DNA from: Thermoplasmata archaeon
Lineage (GTDB): Archaea; Thermoplasmatota; Thermoplasmata; Lutacidiplasmatales; UBA184
DNA: 33,224 bases
Direction of reading: 5' to 3'
NCBI GenBank assembly: GCA_027306505.1
Contig: DAHUZP010000035.1
Location: forward strand, 1 to 33,224
Shown here: positions 1 through 7,349 of the stretch, one piece after another
How the letters are laid out: the number at the start of each line of letters is the position of its first letter
How positions within the stretch are numbered: the stretch's first letter is position 1
Made by a program: the position numbers and the translations under genes
Notes under the pieces: generated by a model
What the model was told of the DNA's origin: nothing
What the model saw: the letters and a program-made list of their open reading frames with translations, nothing else
The model's database searches: none

Positions 1-11
1 ACCTGAACAGC
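1..11. repeat. Left terminal inverted repeat of the IS1634-like element
   Basis: ACCTGAACAGC at the window edge is the exact reverse complement of 1871-1881. It may extend beyond the window. The left transposase stop codon is at 27-29, so the element carries almost no DNA between gene end and terminus, as is usual for IS elements. Confidence 0.65.
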
Positions 12-26
12 GGGGTTGCCTCCTCC

Positions 27-1730
27 CTACAACGGTGGTCCTGAGCCCGGTCCCAGGGAGACCTCCTTGAGGAGGTCGGGGAGCTTCAGTCGTTTCAGGC
101 CGTCCTTCACCCGGTTCGTGACGTTCAGGTACCACGTTCGAGCCTGGCCTCCCAGCCGAACCTCGGTCCGCTCGACCCTGCTGAGGTCCTCGAGCAGTCG
201 CTCTTGGAACTCCGGCACCGCGTCCTCCTCGATCCCCCCCTCCATCAGCCGCCACCGCAGCGCAGTTTGCAGTCGCAGAGCCAGCATGCAGACGAACAGG
301 TACGCCCGAACCCGACGCTCCCGACGGTGTCGCACCGGCTCCAGCTCCACGAACGTCTTCGCCGTCCGGAAGCACTTCTCCACGAAGTCCTTCCCCAGGT
401 ACGACCGGACCACCTCTCGAGCCGAGAGCCTCTCGTCCGTGCACAGCAGCGCGTACTTCCCGTCCTGCCGGGCCGCCCGCTTCACCTCGCGGTCTCGATA
501 CTCCCATTCCACCCGCGGAGTCGCCCCGCCTCGCTTCACCCGCACATGCAGGAACTCCTTCCAGTCCCCCGCGACCTCTTGGATGGACGCGTGGAGCTTC
601 GCCTCCGACCAGCCCGCGCCCTTCGTGGCGAGCGTGGTCAGCGCCTCCCCGATGCGGGAGAGCGCTTCGTTCCGCTCCACCCGGTCCGCCACCGCTTTGT
701 CGGCGTTGGTGTAGACCACCACCTCCCGCTCGTCCTCCCAGAGGCGGGCCCGGACCTTCACCGCATGAACCCCCCCGGCCTTCGACCTCTTCACGAAGCT
801 CACCGGAGTCTCGGGGACCTCCGTGGCATCGAGGAGCGTCCGTACCTCCTTCGAGGCCTTGGACAGTCCTCCCAGGAGATGCCAACCCATCCCCCGGGCT
901 TCCGCCACGAACCGCTTCCCCAGGATCCCCCGGTCCAAGATCAGCAGCCCCGGCGGGACCTTCGCCGACTGCAACTGCACCAAGAGGTTGCGCACCGTCC
1001 CGCCCCCGTTCCGGTTCCCGCGGTAGGCAAAGTGGAAGAGCGGCGTCCGGTCGTGGCGGCTCACCACGACCCCAACGTTCACCTGGGGTCGGGGCTGGTG
1101 GTCGGGATTGTGCCCGACCTCGGCGATCGGGCAGGTGAGCCCGAAGAACATCACGTTGGTCAGGTCGTACGCCACGACCTCCTTCTCGCCACGGGGGAGC
1201 GGGTGGAGCTCGCGCCACCGTGCCGAGAGGGCGATGTCGAGGTCTCGCGAGTGGTCGATGACCTGGGCGATGGCCGGCTCGTCGTGGCAAACGATGTCGA
1301 GGGCGTTCAGGAAGTCATCCTTGGTGAACGCCTCGTCCGGGAACCCCGCGAGGACGGGGAGATCGGTGGTGCCGACCCAGGGGCCGAGTTGCGTGGCGCT
1401 CTCCGGATCGAGGACGCGGTTGATGGCCCAATCGGTAAGGTAGGTGCCGGGGGACGGGGCGTCCGGGGCGGAACTTCGGCCCCCGATTCGGTCGATGGTC
1501 TCGCGAAACCTCAGATCCTCCGCCAGGCTCCAGAGGAGCCGGACCGCCCCGGCACGGCGAGAGTTGCCGTGCTGGATGCGGTCCACGATGGATCCGACCC
1601 CCTTCGGTCGGAGGCCGCCCTCGGGCCCGAGGTAGCGGACGAACTTGCTGATGACCTTCTTTCCCTCTCGGTGGGAGCGCCATTCCTCGAGGTAGACGCG
1701 GGAGCCGCGTCTCCGCCGCTTGATCGCCAT
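27..1730 (-). CDS. IS1634-family transposase (IS4-type DDE)
   Basis: A transposase of 567 residues catalyses cut-and-paste movement of the surrounding element. The N-terminus (GSRVYLEEWRSHREGKKV) has the basic RxYxxLxE-like opening of IS1634/IS4-type enzymes. Candidate catalytic residues are Asp189 in VVAYDLTN, Asp266 in LLILDRGILGK and Glu451 in YLGKDFVEKCFRTAK, in the right order and with the long beta-strand-rich insertion before the Glu that is typical of IS4-like enzymes. ATG at 1730 was chosen because a TATA-like box (1756-1760) lies about 28 nt upstream, predicting a leaderless message. A GTG at 1748, inside a palindrome, is the alternative. The frame looks intact, so the element may be active. 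The family call rests on recalled motifs, not on a database search. Confidence 0.88.
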   Translation of the reverse strand: MAIKRRRRGSRVYLEEWRSHREGKKVISKFVRYLGPEGGLRPKGVGSIVDRIQHGNSRRAGAVRLLWSLAEDLRFRETIDRIGGRSSAPDAPSPGTYLTDWAINRVLDPESATQLGPWVGTTDLPVLAGFPDEAFTKDDFLNALDIVCHDEPAIAQVIDHSRDLDIALSARWRELHPLPRGEKEVVAYDLTNVMFFGLTCPIAEVGHNPDHQPRPQVNVGVVVSRHDRTPLFHFAYRGNRNGGGTVRNLLVQLQSAKVPPGLLILDRGILGKRFVAEARGMGWHLLGGLSKASKEVRTLLDATEVPETPVSFVKRSKAGGVHAVKVRARLWEDEREVVVYTNADKAVADRVERNEALSRIGEALTTLATKGAGWSEAKLHASIQEVAGDWKEFLHVRVKRGGATPRVEWEYRDREVKRAARQDGKYALLCTDERLSAREVVRSYLGKDFVEKCFRTAKTFVELEPVRHRRERRVRAYLFVCMLALRLQTALRWRLMEGGIEEDAVPEFQERLLEDLSRVERTEVRLGGQARTWYLNVTNRVKDGLKRLKLPDLLKEVSLGPGSGPPL

Positions 1731-1752
1731 GTGGGTGGTATATACCACCCAC
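1731..1752. promoter_or_regulatory. Perfect 22-bp palindrome abutting the transposase start codon
   Basis: Bases 1731-1752 are a perfect inverted repeat with half-site GTGGGTGGTAT and no spacer. The last base is immediately next to the transposase ATG (1730). The palindrome lies between the TATA-like box at 1756-1760 and the start codon, where a bound protein would block transcription initiation. As RNA it would form a 9-bp stem with an AUAU loop directly before the AUG, but only in transcripts that begin upstream of it. Operator and translation-blocking hairpin are both inferences; the symmetry itself is seen directly. Confidence 0.7.
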
Positions 1753-1753
1753 C

Positions 1754-1761
1754 CCTATAAC
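1754..1761 (-). promoter_or_regulatory. TATA-like box for the IS1634-like transposase
   Basis: On the minus strand this reads GTTATAGG. Its centre is about 27 nt upstream of the ATG at 1730, the spacing expected for an archaeal promoter driving a leaderless mRNA. No BRE was judged. Confidence 0.45.
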
Positions 1762-1870
1762 GACGCGGGTCCGTGAAATGGACCGGCCGATGGCCGGATC
1801 CCCACCGACGAATGCTGGGGCGGGTCGGAAGTTCAGGCCAGAATCAGCGCCGTAGGTGGGAGGTCGCCTT

Positions 1871-1881
1871 GCTGTTCAGGT
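1871..1881. repeat. Right terminal inverted repeat of the IS1634-like element
   Basis: GCTGTTCAGGT pairs exactly with bases 1-11 in inverted orientation. It marks the junction where IS630-type protein similarity stops on the minus strand: the host gene reads up to KKACR, and the codons after that come from this element. Confidence 0.65.
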
Positions 1882-2371
1882 TGCTACGGCACGCTTTCTT
1901 GAGGCGTGGCCAGGTGCGCTGTTTCCAGTTCTTCACCGCGACCGGGCTCTTCTCCCTCGCCTCGCGCGAGGGTCGCTGCCAGGAGAGCCCCTGGCGCGTC
2001 AAGATCCTCCACATCGCACTGTCGTCGTACCGCACCCCCCACTCGGCCTCGGTGACCTGGAGGATGCGTGGGATGGTCCAGAGGTCGGTGGAGAACCCGT
2101 AGGAGAGTGCTCCACGGGCCAGGATTACAGAGAGGGTCGCCAACTTCTCGCGGGGCACGTTGGGGGGCCGGCCTGGGCGAGGGACCGCTCTGACCGCATC
2201 AGTCCCTCCTCGCTCGAGGGCCCGCTTCCACTGGTTGACCGCCGTGGGCGAGACGGCAAACCGTCGCGCGATCTCCGCCTGGGGCACCCCTTCACGAAAT
2301 AGTCTGACGGCCTTCAGGCGTCGTTCTTCGAGGGAGGCGGTGTCACGATGCTTCTGGTCCCAGCGGGCCAT
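1882..2371 (-). pseudogene. IS630-family transposase, N-terminal remnant
   Basis: The reading frame starts at ATG 2371. It has the IS630 hallmark N-terminus: a helix-turn-helix (LFREGVPQAEIARRFAVSPT, with AVNQWKRALERGG following, residues about 24-56), a linker GRPPNVPREKL, and a second winged-helix region ending in the family's RTWPRLKKA stretch near residue 155. In intact members the DDE catalytic domain begins just after this point. Here the frame runs into the inverted repeat of the IS1634-like element and adds about a dozen unrelated residues before a stop at 1844. The catalytic domain is therefore missing from this copy, and the rest may lie beyond the left window edge. The remnant could still bind its old terminal repeats, but it cannot transpose. 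Confidence 0.85.
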
Positions 2372-2561
2372 GAAGAGGGCATGAGCTATCCGGTTGTGAA
2401 GCTATTTACGCAGGTGTCAGTAGGTGGGGCTGCACCCTGAGGCCGCCTCAGGTGCCGGACCTAGGAGACGGCCCGGGCTTCCGTTGACCTGCAGAGGTCA
2501 TCATGCGCACCTCATCTCCCATCGATGAGGCCTTTAGTCCCCTGGCCCGCCCCTGGACCGG
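2372..2561. other. Spacer between the IS630-like remnant and the ATPase gene
   Basis: This 190-bp stretch should hold the outer end of the IS630-like element (expected within some tens of bases of 2371) and the promoter of the next gene. I could not identify the IS630 terminal repeat, because its partner is outside the window. A TTTAG box at 2533-2537 is listed separately. No other gene was seen. Confidence 0.4.
2531..2538 (+). promoter_or_regulatory. TATA-like box for the conjugation-type ATPase gene
   Basis: CCTTTAGT is centred about 27 nt upstream of the ATG at 2562, which predicts a leaderless transcript. No ribosome binding site precedes that ATG, which agrees with this. Confidence 0.4.
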
Positions 2562-5273
2562 ATGCGACCCCCGTCTCCTCGACGCTCCGCTCCCGAACAG
2601 GACCGCGACCCTTCTCCTTCTGCCGAAGTCGCCACCTTCCACCTCCACCCTGCCGGGCGCTCTCTGATCGATCCGGACCTCCTGCTCGCCCACCGGCTGG
2701 AGCGGGAAGAGGCCGTTCGCGCGCTTCACGCCCTAGGGGTACCCCTGGCGGTCGACCTCGAGATCCAACCTCAGGGTCACAGCTCGCTCGACCTGGTCGT
2801 TCCGAGGAAGTTCCGGGGCGCCACCTCCCGGATCCTAGGTCCCCGTTTGTCCCCCTGGGCCTGGTCCGAGGGGCCGGCCTCGCCCCTTCAAAGGCCCGCT
2901 TTCGACCGGGACCAGCTCCTGGTGGGAGCGATCTGTCGCGGCAGAGACGGCCCCGCCGGTCGGGCCCCACCCCTTCGCACGTCCCGCAGCGAGAGGGACG
3001 TATCGCCCTGGACGCTCTTGATCCCGGCGCTCAAGGAGCCTGGCTGGTCCCTCCGGGTGCGCTGGGTCGCCGTGCCGGTCGGGCCGTCGCATGCCGCGAC
3101 CCTGCTCCCGATCCCTAGGCTCCCCCGAGGGGACCGGGAAACGCCCCTCCCGCGACCTCCCGCTCATCATCTCGAGCGAGAGATGGAGGACCTCCGTGCC
3201 GAGCGCGCGTTGGGGCCGTTCTGGGCCTGCGCTGGAGGTCTCGTGGCGGTCCCGGAGAAAGGGTCGGAGGACCTTCGCGAGCGGGCGCGCTCGCTTCGGG
3301 CGCTTTGGCGGTCCCTCTCTGGACTTCCCGGGGGCACGGGGTTCGAGCTCCGGTGGAAGCCGCGGGTCAAAGGACAGACGCGGTGGCTCGACTCGCTCTC
3401 GCGATGGGACCCTTCGGGCGGATGGCTGGGTCGTGTGGGCATCGGGGCCGCCCCCATGCACCTATCGCCTTCCGAACTGCTGCTCTGGCTACCCCCTTGG
3501 GATGCTCGCCGTACCCCGGGTCTCCACGTGCGAGGAGAGCCGCCCCGGTCCGGGATCCTCATGGGGCACGACGAGGCCGGGGAGCCGGTGCTTTGGGAGG
3601 TCTCGCAGCGGGAAGGTCACCACGCGACCGTGGCCGGCGAAACGGGGATGGGCAAGAGCACGCTGCTCGAGCGGCTCGCGGCGCGCCTCGCGCTCTCCGG
3701 CGCCGCGGTGGTGGTCATCGACCCCCTCGGGGAGACCGCGCGCGGTCTGTTGGGCCTCCTCCCCGAAGCTTCCTGTTCGAGGGCCCTGTGGGTCTCGCCG
3801 CTGAGATCGCCGGTGGGCATCAACGCCCTGGCCCTCCCGGTGGGGTCCCAGGGCCTGGACGCACGGGCAGAACGCGAGCGTCGGGTGAGCGAGCTCGTGA
3901 CGGCCCTGCGACGGGTCCGGGCCGAACGGTACGGAGATACCGTGTACTGGGGCCCCCGCATCGAGGACCTCCTGACCCGGACGCTCCTCACCCTATCTTC
4001 GTGCCCGGGTGCGACGCTGCTGGACGCTGCCGAACTGCTCTCCGACCCTGAGCACTGGATCGGGCCGATCCCCGCACCGAACGAGGGAGGGAGGGAGATC
4101 CAAGCCCTCTGGGAGTCGATCCGCAGAGAAGGACCTGAGGACCGACAAGGTGCTCTTCGTGTCGTGCAAGAGGTGGCGCTCTCTTCCTCGATCTCCCGTG
4201 TCCTGGCTTCTCGAGAGCCGCATTGGTCGCTCGATCGTGCCCTCGTTCCGGGGGCGGTGACGCTCTTCGACCTGGAGCGGAGGGCCGTGGGGGTCCGTGC
4301 CTCGTCCTACCTGGGGGCCGCCCTGCTTTCCCTGCTCTGGTCCTTCCTGCTCGCGCGCAAGACCTCTGGGAAGGTCGTCCTGCTCCTGGACGAGGTCCAA
4401 GAGTACGCGAACGACGCCCTCGCGGAGATGCTGCGACTGGGACGTCGGTACAACCTCCACGTCCTATCGGCAACCCAGTCGCTCGCGACGCTCCAAGACC
4501 CGCTCCGAGAGGCCTTGGTCACGAACTCCCGTGACCTGTTCTTCTTCCGAGGCTCCGCGGCCGATGCCAAGCTCGCCCGGGAGGGTTTAGGGGTGGGCCG
4601 GGACCAAGACCTGGCCTCCCTCCCCCGAGGCACGCTGCTCGCGATGCTCGAGAAGGGCACACACATCGTTCGGGTCAGGACGGAATCGCCTGTGGCGAGA
4701 GCCGGCAGACCCGGGGCCTCCCTCGACCAGCTCTACCTAGACTGCATCGAGCGATCTCGTCCCTTTTGGGCCTCAGAGGACGGCGGTGAGGACGGGAAGG
4801 TCCCCGACGGTCCTCACCGCCCATCCCCGCCTTCCGCACCCAGCTTGCCCCCCGCCAAGGGTGCCGAACTCCCCAGCGATGCGATGGCTCGTCCGTCAGG
4901 TCAGCAACGGCGGGAGCGCCAGGAAGGACGTTCTTCGACGGCAATCGCATCAGACCCTCCGCCCGAAAGCGACGGAGGGCTCTCGCTCCCCCTCCTCGCC
5001 CTCGTGGTCGCCTCCCTGGAGGAACCCGAAGGCGAGCCCTTTGCGGTGCCCGTGGGCAGGGTCCGGGCGCTCTGCGGACAGGACGAACGGCTGCTACGCC
5101 GCCTGGGGACGGCGCTCAAAGGTTCCGGGGGACTCCTTCGTACGGAGCGGAGGGACGGCGAGAAGGTCTGGTGGCTCAGCCGAGAAGGGCTCACGGAGCG
5201 AGCGCCCTCCCCGTGGGAACCAGCCGCGCTGACCCGGGCCCGCGAGGCCTGGGAGCGCACCTCTTCGACATGA
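2562..5273 (+). CDS. Stand-alone VirD4/TraG/HerA-type ATPase with C-terminal winged helix
   Basis: This 903-residue protein has a RecA-fold DNA-pumping ATPase core. Walker A is GETGMGKST at residues 359-367 (Lys365), Walker B is VVLLLDEVQEYA from 605 (Asp610, Glu611), and a sensor-like SATQS follows. After that comes LFFFRGSAADAKLAREGLG, the sort of segment seen in TraM-recognition/TraG-like coupling proteins. The N-terminal 340 residues are poorly conserved and show no clear membrane segment. The C-terminus, after a Pro/Ser-rich linker (about 750-810), resembles a winged helix (about 815-890). Such ATPases drive DNA transfer in conjugation or chromosome processing (HerA). No relaxase, VirB4 partner or NurA nuclease is encoded next to it, so it may be what is left of an integrated element, or may work alone. 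The frame is intact. Superfamily membership is firm; the role is not. Confidence 0.8.
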   Translation: MRPPSPRRSAPEQDRDPSPSAEVATFHLHPAGRSLIDPDLLLAHRLEREEAVRALHALGVPLAVDLEIQPQGHSSLDLVVPRKFRGATSRILGPRLSPWAWSEGPASPLQRPAFDRDQLLVGAICRGRDGPAGRAPPLRTSRSERDVSPWTLLIPALKEPGWSLRVRWVAVPVGPSHAATLLPIPRLPRGDRETPLPRPPAHHLEREMEDLRAERALGPFWACAGGLVAVPEKGSEDLRERARSLRALWRSLSGLPGGTGFELRWKPRVKGQTRWLDSLSRWDPSGGWLGRVGIGAAPMHLSPSELLLWLPPWDARRTPGLHVRGEPPRSGILMGHDEAGEPVLWEVSQREGHHATVAGETGMGKSTLLERLAARLALSGAAVVVIDPLGETARGLLGLLPEASCSRALWVSPLRSPVGINALALPVGSQGLDARAERERRVSELVTALRRVRAERYGDTVYWGPRIEDLLTRTLLTLSSCPGATLLDAAELLSDPEHWIGPIPAPNEGGREIQALWESIRREGPEDRQGALRVVQEVALSSSISRVLASREPHWSLDRALVPGAVTLFDLERRAVGVRASSYLGAALLSLLWSFLLARKTSGKVVLLLDEVQEYANDALAEMLRLGRRYNLHVLSATQSLATLQDPLREALVTNSRDLFFFRGSAADAKLAREGLGVGRDQDLASLPRGTLLAMLEKGTHIVRVRTESPVARAGRPGASLDQLYLDCIERSRPFWASEDGGEDGKVPDGPHRPSPPSAPSLPPAKGAELPSDAMARPSGQQRRERQEGRSSTAIASDPPPESDGGLSLPLLALVVASLEEPEGEPFAVPVGRVRALCGQDERLLRRLGTALKGSGGLLRTERRDGEKVWWLSREGLTERAPSPWEPAALTRAREAWERTSST

Positions 5274-5582
5274 ACGACGATCGGGGGTCCAACGGTTCTG
5301 ACCCGGTTTCCCTGCTCCAGGACGCGCCCCGGACCGATCCCTGGCTGGACGTGATGTTGACGGTCCGACCAATGCCGTGCCAAGGCGAAACGCCCTGGCC
5401 ACAGGACCATGGGATCTGCAAGAGGAGAGAGGGTCGGACGATCAAGCCGGCCCGCAGGAGACCGCCTTGCGGAAACGGGGAGCATTCGGACCGAGCCCGT
5501 CTCGGGACGGTCCGGGTAGGAGGGAGCCCCCCCCGAGGAGCTTTTGCCCTCCCGGGGCTCGCGACCTCGCGAAGGCCGCCCT
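5274..5582. other. Intergenic stretch, no convincing gene
   Basis: Open frames run through this 309-bp stretch on both strands, but none has a recognisable domain or a plausible promoter and start. The frame starting at 5270 (MNDDRGSNGSDP) runs on into the next gene in the wrong phase. A weak AT element, GCTTTTG near 5540-5546, could be the promoter of the downstream isochorismatase-like gene. Confidence 0.4.
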
Positions 5583-6155
5583 ATGCCAGAGAAGGAGACC
5601 CCCCGCAGCGCCCTGCTCGTCATGGACGTCCAGCGAGACATCGTGGAGAGGCTCGGCGATCCAACCCTTTTGGAACGGCTCTCCCGCGCGCTCGCCGCGG
5701 CCAGGAAGTCGGGGCTTGCGGTAATCTTCGTTCGGCTCGCGTTCCGCCCCGGGCGTCCTGAGATCTCGAGCTCGAACCGGAGCTTTTCCGCGCTGCGCGA
5801 CTCACCGGGTCTGGACGAGGGGGACGCGGCGACCGAGGTCCACCCTTCGGTCTCCCCCCTTCCCGGGGAGATCGTGGTGACCAAGCGCAGGGTCAGTGCC
5901 TTCTCCGGGAGCGACCTAGACGTGGTGCTCCGGGCAGGAGGCATCCGGACGATGGTGCTCTGCGGGATCGCGACCAGCGGGGTCGTCCTTTCTACGGTCC
6001 GCGCCGCGGCGGACCTTGACTTCCACCTCGTGGTGCTCTCGGACGCGTGTGCCGATCGTGATCCAGAGGTCCATCGCGTGCTCACCGAGAAGGTCTTTCC
6101 CCGGCAGTGCGAGGTCATGACCGTGGACGAGTGGGTTTGTCGGCTCCCAGCCTGA
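5583..6155 (+). CDS. Isochorismatase-fold hydrolase lacking the cysteine nucleophile
   Basis: The 190 residues match the isochorismatase/cysteine hydrolase superfamily throughout: ALLVMDVQRDIV at the N-terminus with Asp15, VVTKRRVSAFSGSDLDVVL with Lys101, and LCGIATSGVVLSTVRAAAD near the C-terminus. In amidase-type members (nicotinamidase, N-carbamoylsarcosine amidase) the last motif reads GVATDVCVEST. Here the Cys position is Val134. Isochorismate hydrolases also act without that Cys, so this protein may use a water-based mechanism like theirs, or have a different substrate. ATG 5583 was chosen because it directly precedes the first conserved strand; an in-frame ATG at 5544 adds 13 unconserved residues. 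No enterobactin- or phenazine-type partner gene is nearby, so the substrate is unknown. Confidence 0.85.
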   Translation: MPEKETPRSALLVMDVQRDIVERLGDPTLLERLSRALAAARKSGLAVIFVRLAFRPGRPEISSSNRSFSALRDSPGLDEGDAATEVHPSVSPLPGEIVVTKRRVSAFSGSDLDVVLRAGGIRTMVLCGIATSGVVLSTVRAAADLDFHLVVLSDACADRDPEVHRVLTEKVFPRQCEVMTVDEWVCRLPA

Positions 6156-7349
6156 ACCCCAACCGTCGGTACGAACGGGTGGGGCCTGTACGAAGACCAC
6201 AGCTCCCATCTGAAGACCCGCGAGTGGAGGGCATCGGTCACGGACGACCTCCTCGCCCTCGAGGCGAAGGCCGACCACCCCATGGGGAAGGTCCACGTCG
6301 AGGCCGAGCGAACGAGGGTCGGGGAGAGACGTGCCGAGGGAAGTCGACCGGCACCACCGCCGGGGCTCACGGGAAGGCCTCCCACCCCTCGTCCCTCATG
6401 AGGGTTGGAGCGAGGAGTCCAGCCAGCGGCGCAATGCACACTCCCACCTCCGTCTGCGATGGCTGAGGTCCATGACCACATCCCCGGCGTCACCGGGGCG
6501 ACCTCCACAGCGCGGACGTGAGTCCCGTCCTTCATCCCACGGGCGGTGGGGTGTCGGACTCTCCCCACCCAGCCCGCGAAAGCACGTGGACGCGCCTCAT
6601 CGGCCCCCCAGATCTCCTCCTGACGACGGACCCGTATGGCCTGCCACTCCAAGAGCCAGTAATGGAGGGTGAGGAGGCCATTGCCGAGTCAGACCCAGAA
6701 GATATCGAGCAGGACGATCCACGGCGCCCTGATAGGTGTGATACCTCGCGCTCGACCCGAAGTGATCGACGCACAGGAAGCCGATCCCGCTGATGCTTGG
6801 GATTCTCCCTTAGACGCGGATCGACTCGGTTAACGTGCGGACCATGCCCTGCTAGCACCCAACGGTCTACCCGATCGGGGCCCGCCGCCTCCGGACGTGA
6901 CCCTCGGCCCTGAGCGGGGGTCGGCGCGAGGCACCATTTCAGACGTAATGGTATCGACAAGACCTCTCCGGTGCTTTGCCCTTGGGGCAGATGAGCGAGG
7001 AGGCAGAAAGATGTGACACACTTCCATCCATCTTGCTTCCATCCTTGGGGAATTTTGGTGGGACCTTCGACCCTCCAACGAGGAAGGGACGGCTTGAGAG
7101 CTCACGCTCGAGCGCCGCTCTCGAGAGGCTCCTGCCCGCCATAGGCCCGGGTAGAGGGCGGGCGACCGCGCCCGCACAGCGGCCGACCGGTCCACCCCAG
7201 CGGTGAGCTCCTCCCTACAAGCTGAGCAGGTCCTCCCGTTCGAGCGACATCGCCCACATAAAGCGCGCCGCCGCGGACCGCGTGAACGGCCCGGGCCTGT
7301 CCAGTCTTTAAACCTCATCGAGGGGTGCCCCCGACAGCGGAAAGGAATC
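6156..7349. other. Long gene-poor stretch, possibly decayed coding DNA
   Basis: No open frame in these 1.2 kb has a recognisable fold. A fragment in one plus frame (about 6169-6390, with WGLYEDHSSHLKTREWRAS and later LLALEAKADHP) has protein-like composition but no start codon and ends at a stop, so it may be a gene relic. Around 6930-7080 the sequence becomes locally AT-richer, with a 9-bp direct repeat CTTCCATCC at 7021-7029 and 7036-7044. A small open frame from ATG 6991 (71 codons) is possible but not supported. The promoter of the antiporter lies at the right end (7307-7312). No tRNA or known structural RNA was recognised. Confidence 0.5.
7307..7312 (+). promoter_or_regulatory. TATA box of the cation/proton antiporter gene
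   Basis: TTTAAA stands out from very GC-rich surroundings. It predicts a transcription start near 7335 and a leader of about 15 nt ahead of the TTG at 7350. This spacing is one reason to reject the longer frame opening at 7203, whose start lies upstream of this box. Confidence 0.6.

Larger units (their letters stand above)
1..1881 (-). mobile_element. IS1634-like insertion sequence (IS4-type DDE), inserted in an IS630-like gene
   Basis: The first bases of the window, ACCTGAACAGC (1-11), recur as an exact inverted copy at 1871-1881, with weaker similarity continuing inward (GG and CC matches over the next 9 bases). These fit terminal inverted repeats around one transposase gene (27-1730, minus strand). 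The right terminus falls inside a second transposase reading frame of the IS630 type, which loses its family sequence at that point, so this element probably inserted there. The left terminus coincides with the window edge, so neither the target-site duplication nor the other half of the IS630 gene can be seen. The 140 bp between the transposase start and the right terminus hold a TATA-like box and a perfect palindrome. The family is assigned from the transposase; the exact tips are inferred. Confidence 0.75.

Noticed and set aside
204-1760. 518-codon plus-strand frame opposite the IS1634-like transposase
   Set aside because: Composition (Leu, Arg, His, Pro) is that of an antisense shadow, and the minus strand has the conserved transposase.
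3337-3355. GGTTCGAGCTCC, resembling a tRNA T-arm
   Set aside because: It lies inside the ATPase coding frame, and no acceptor stem, D-arm or anticodon arm surrounds it.
4901-6652. Long minus-strand open frame of 583 codons across the ATPase end and the isochorismatase-like gene
   Set aside because: It is antisense to two recognisable genes, has no family resemblance and is Ser/Arg-rich, as expected for the shadow of GC-rich coding DNA.
6939-7142. 67-codon minus-strand frame upstream of the antiporter
   Set aside because: No family, no clear promoter or ribosome binding site, and it overlaps other equally weak frames.
6991-7206. Small plus-strand frame containing GGTFDPP, like the NadD/CoaD nucleotidyltransferase motif
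   Set aside because: The motif continues as TRKGRL instead of HxGH, the hydrophobic strand before it is poor, and the remaining residues are Arg/Pro-rich. A chance match is more likely.
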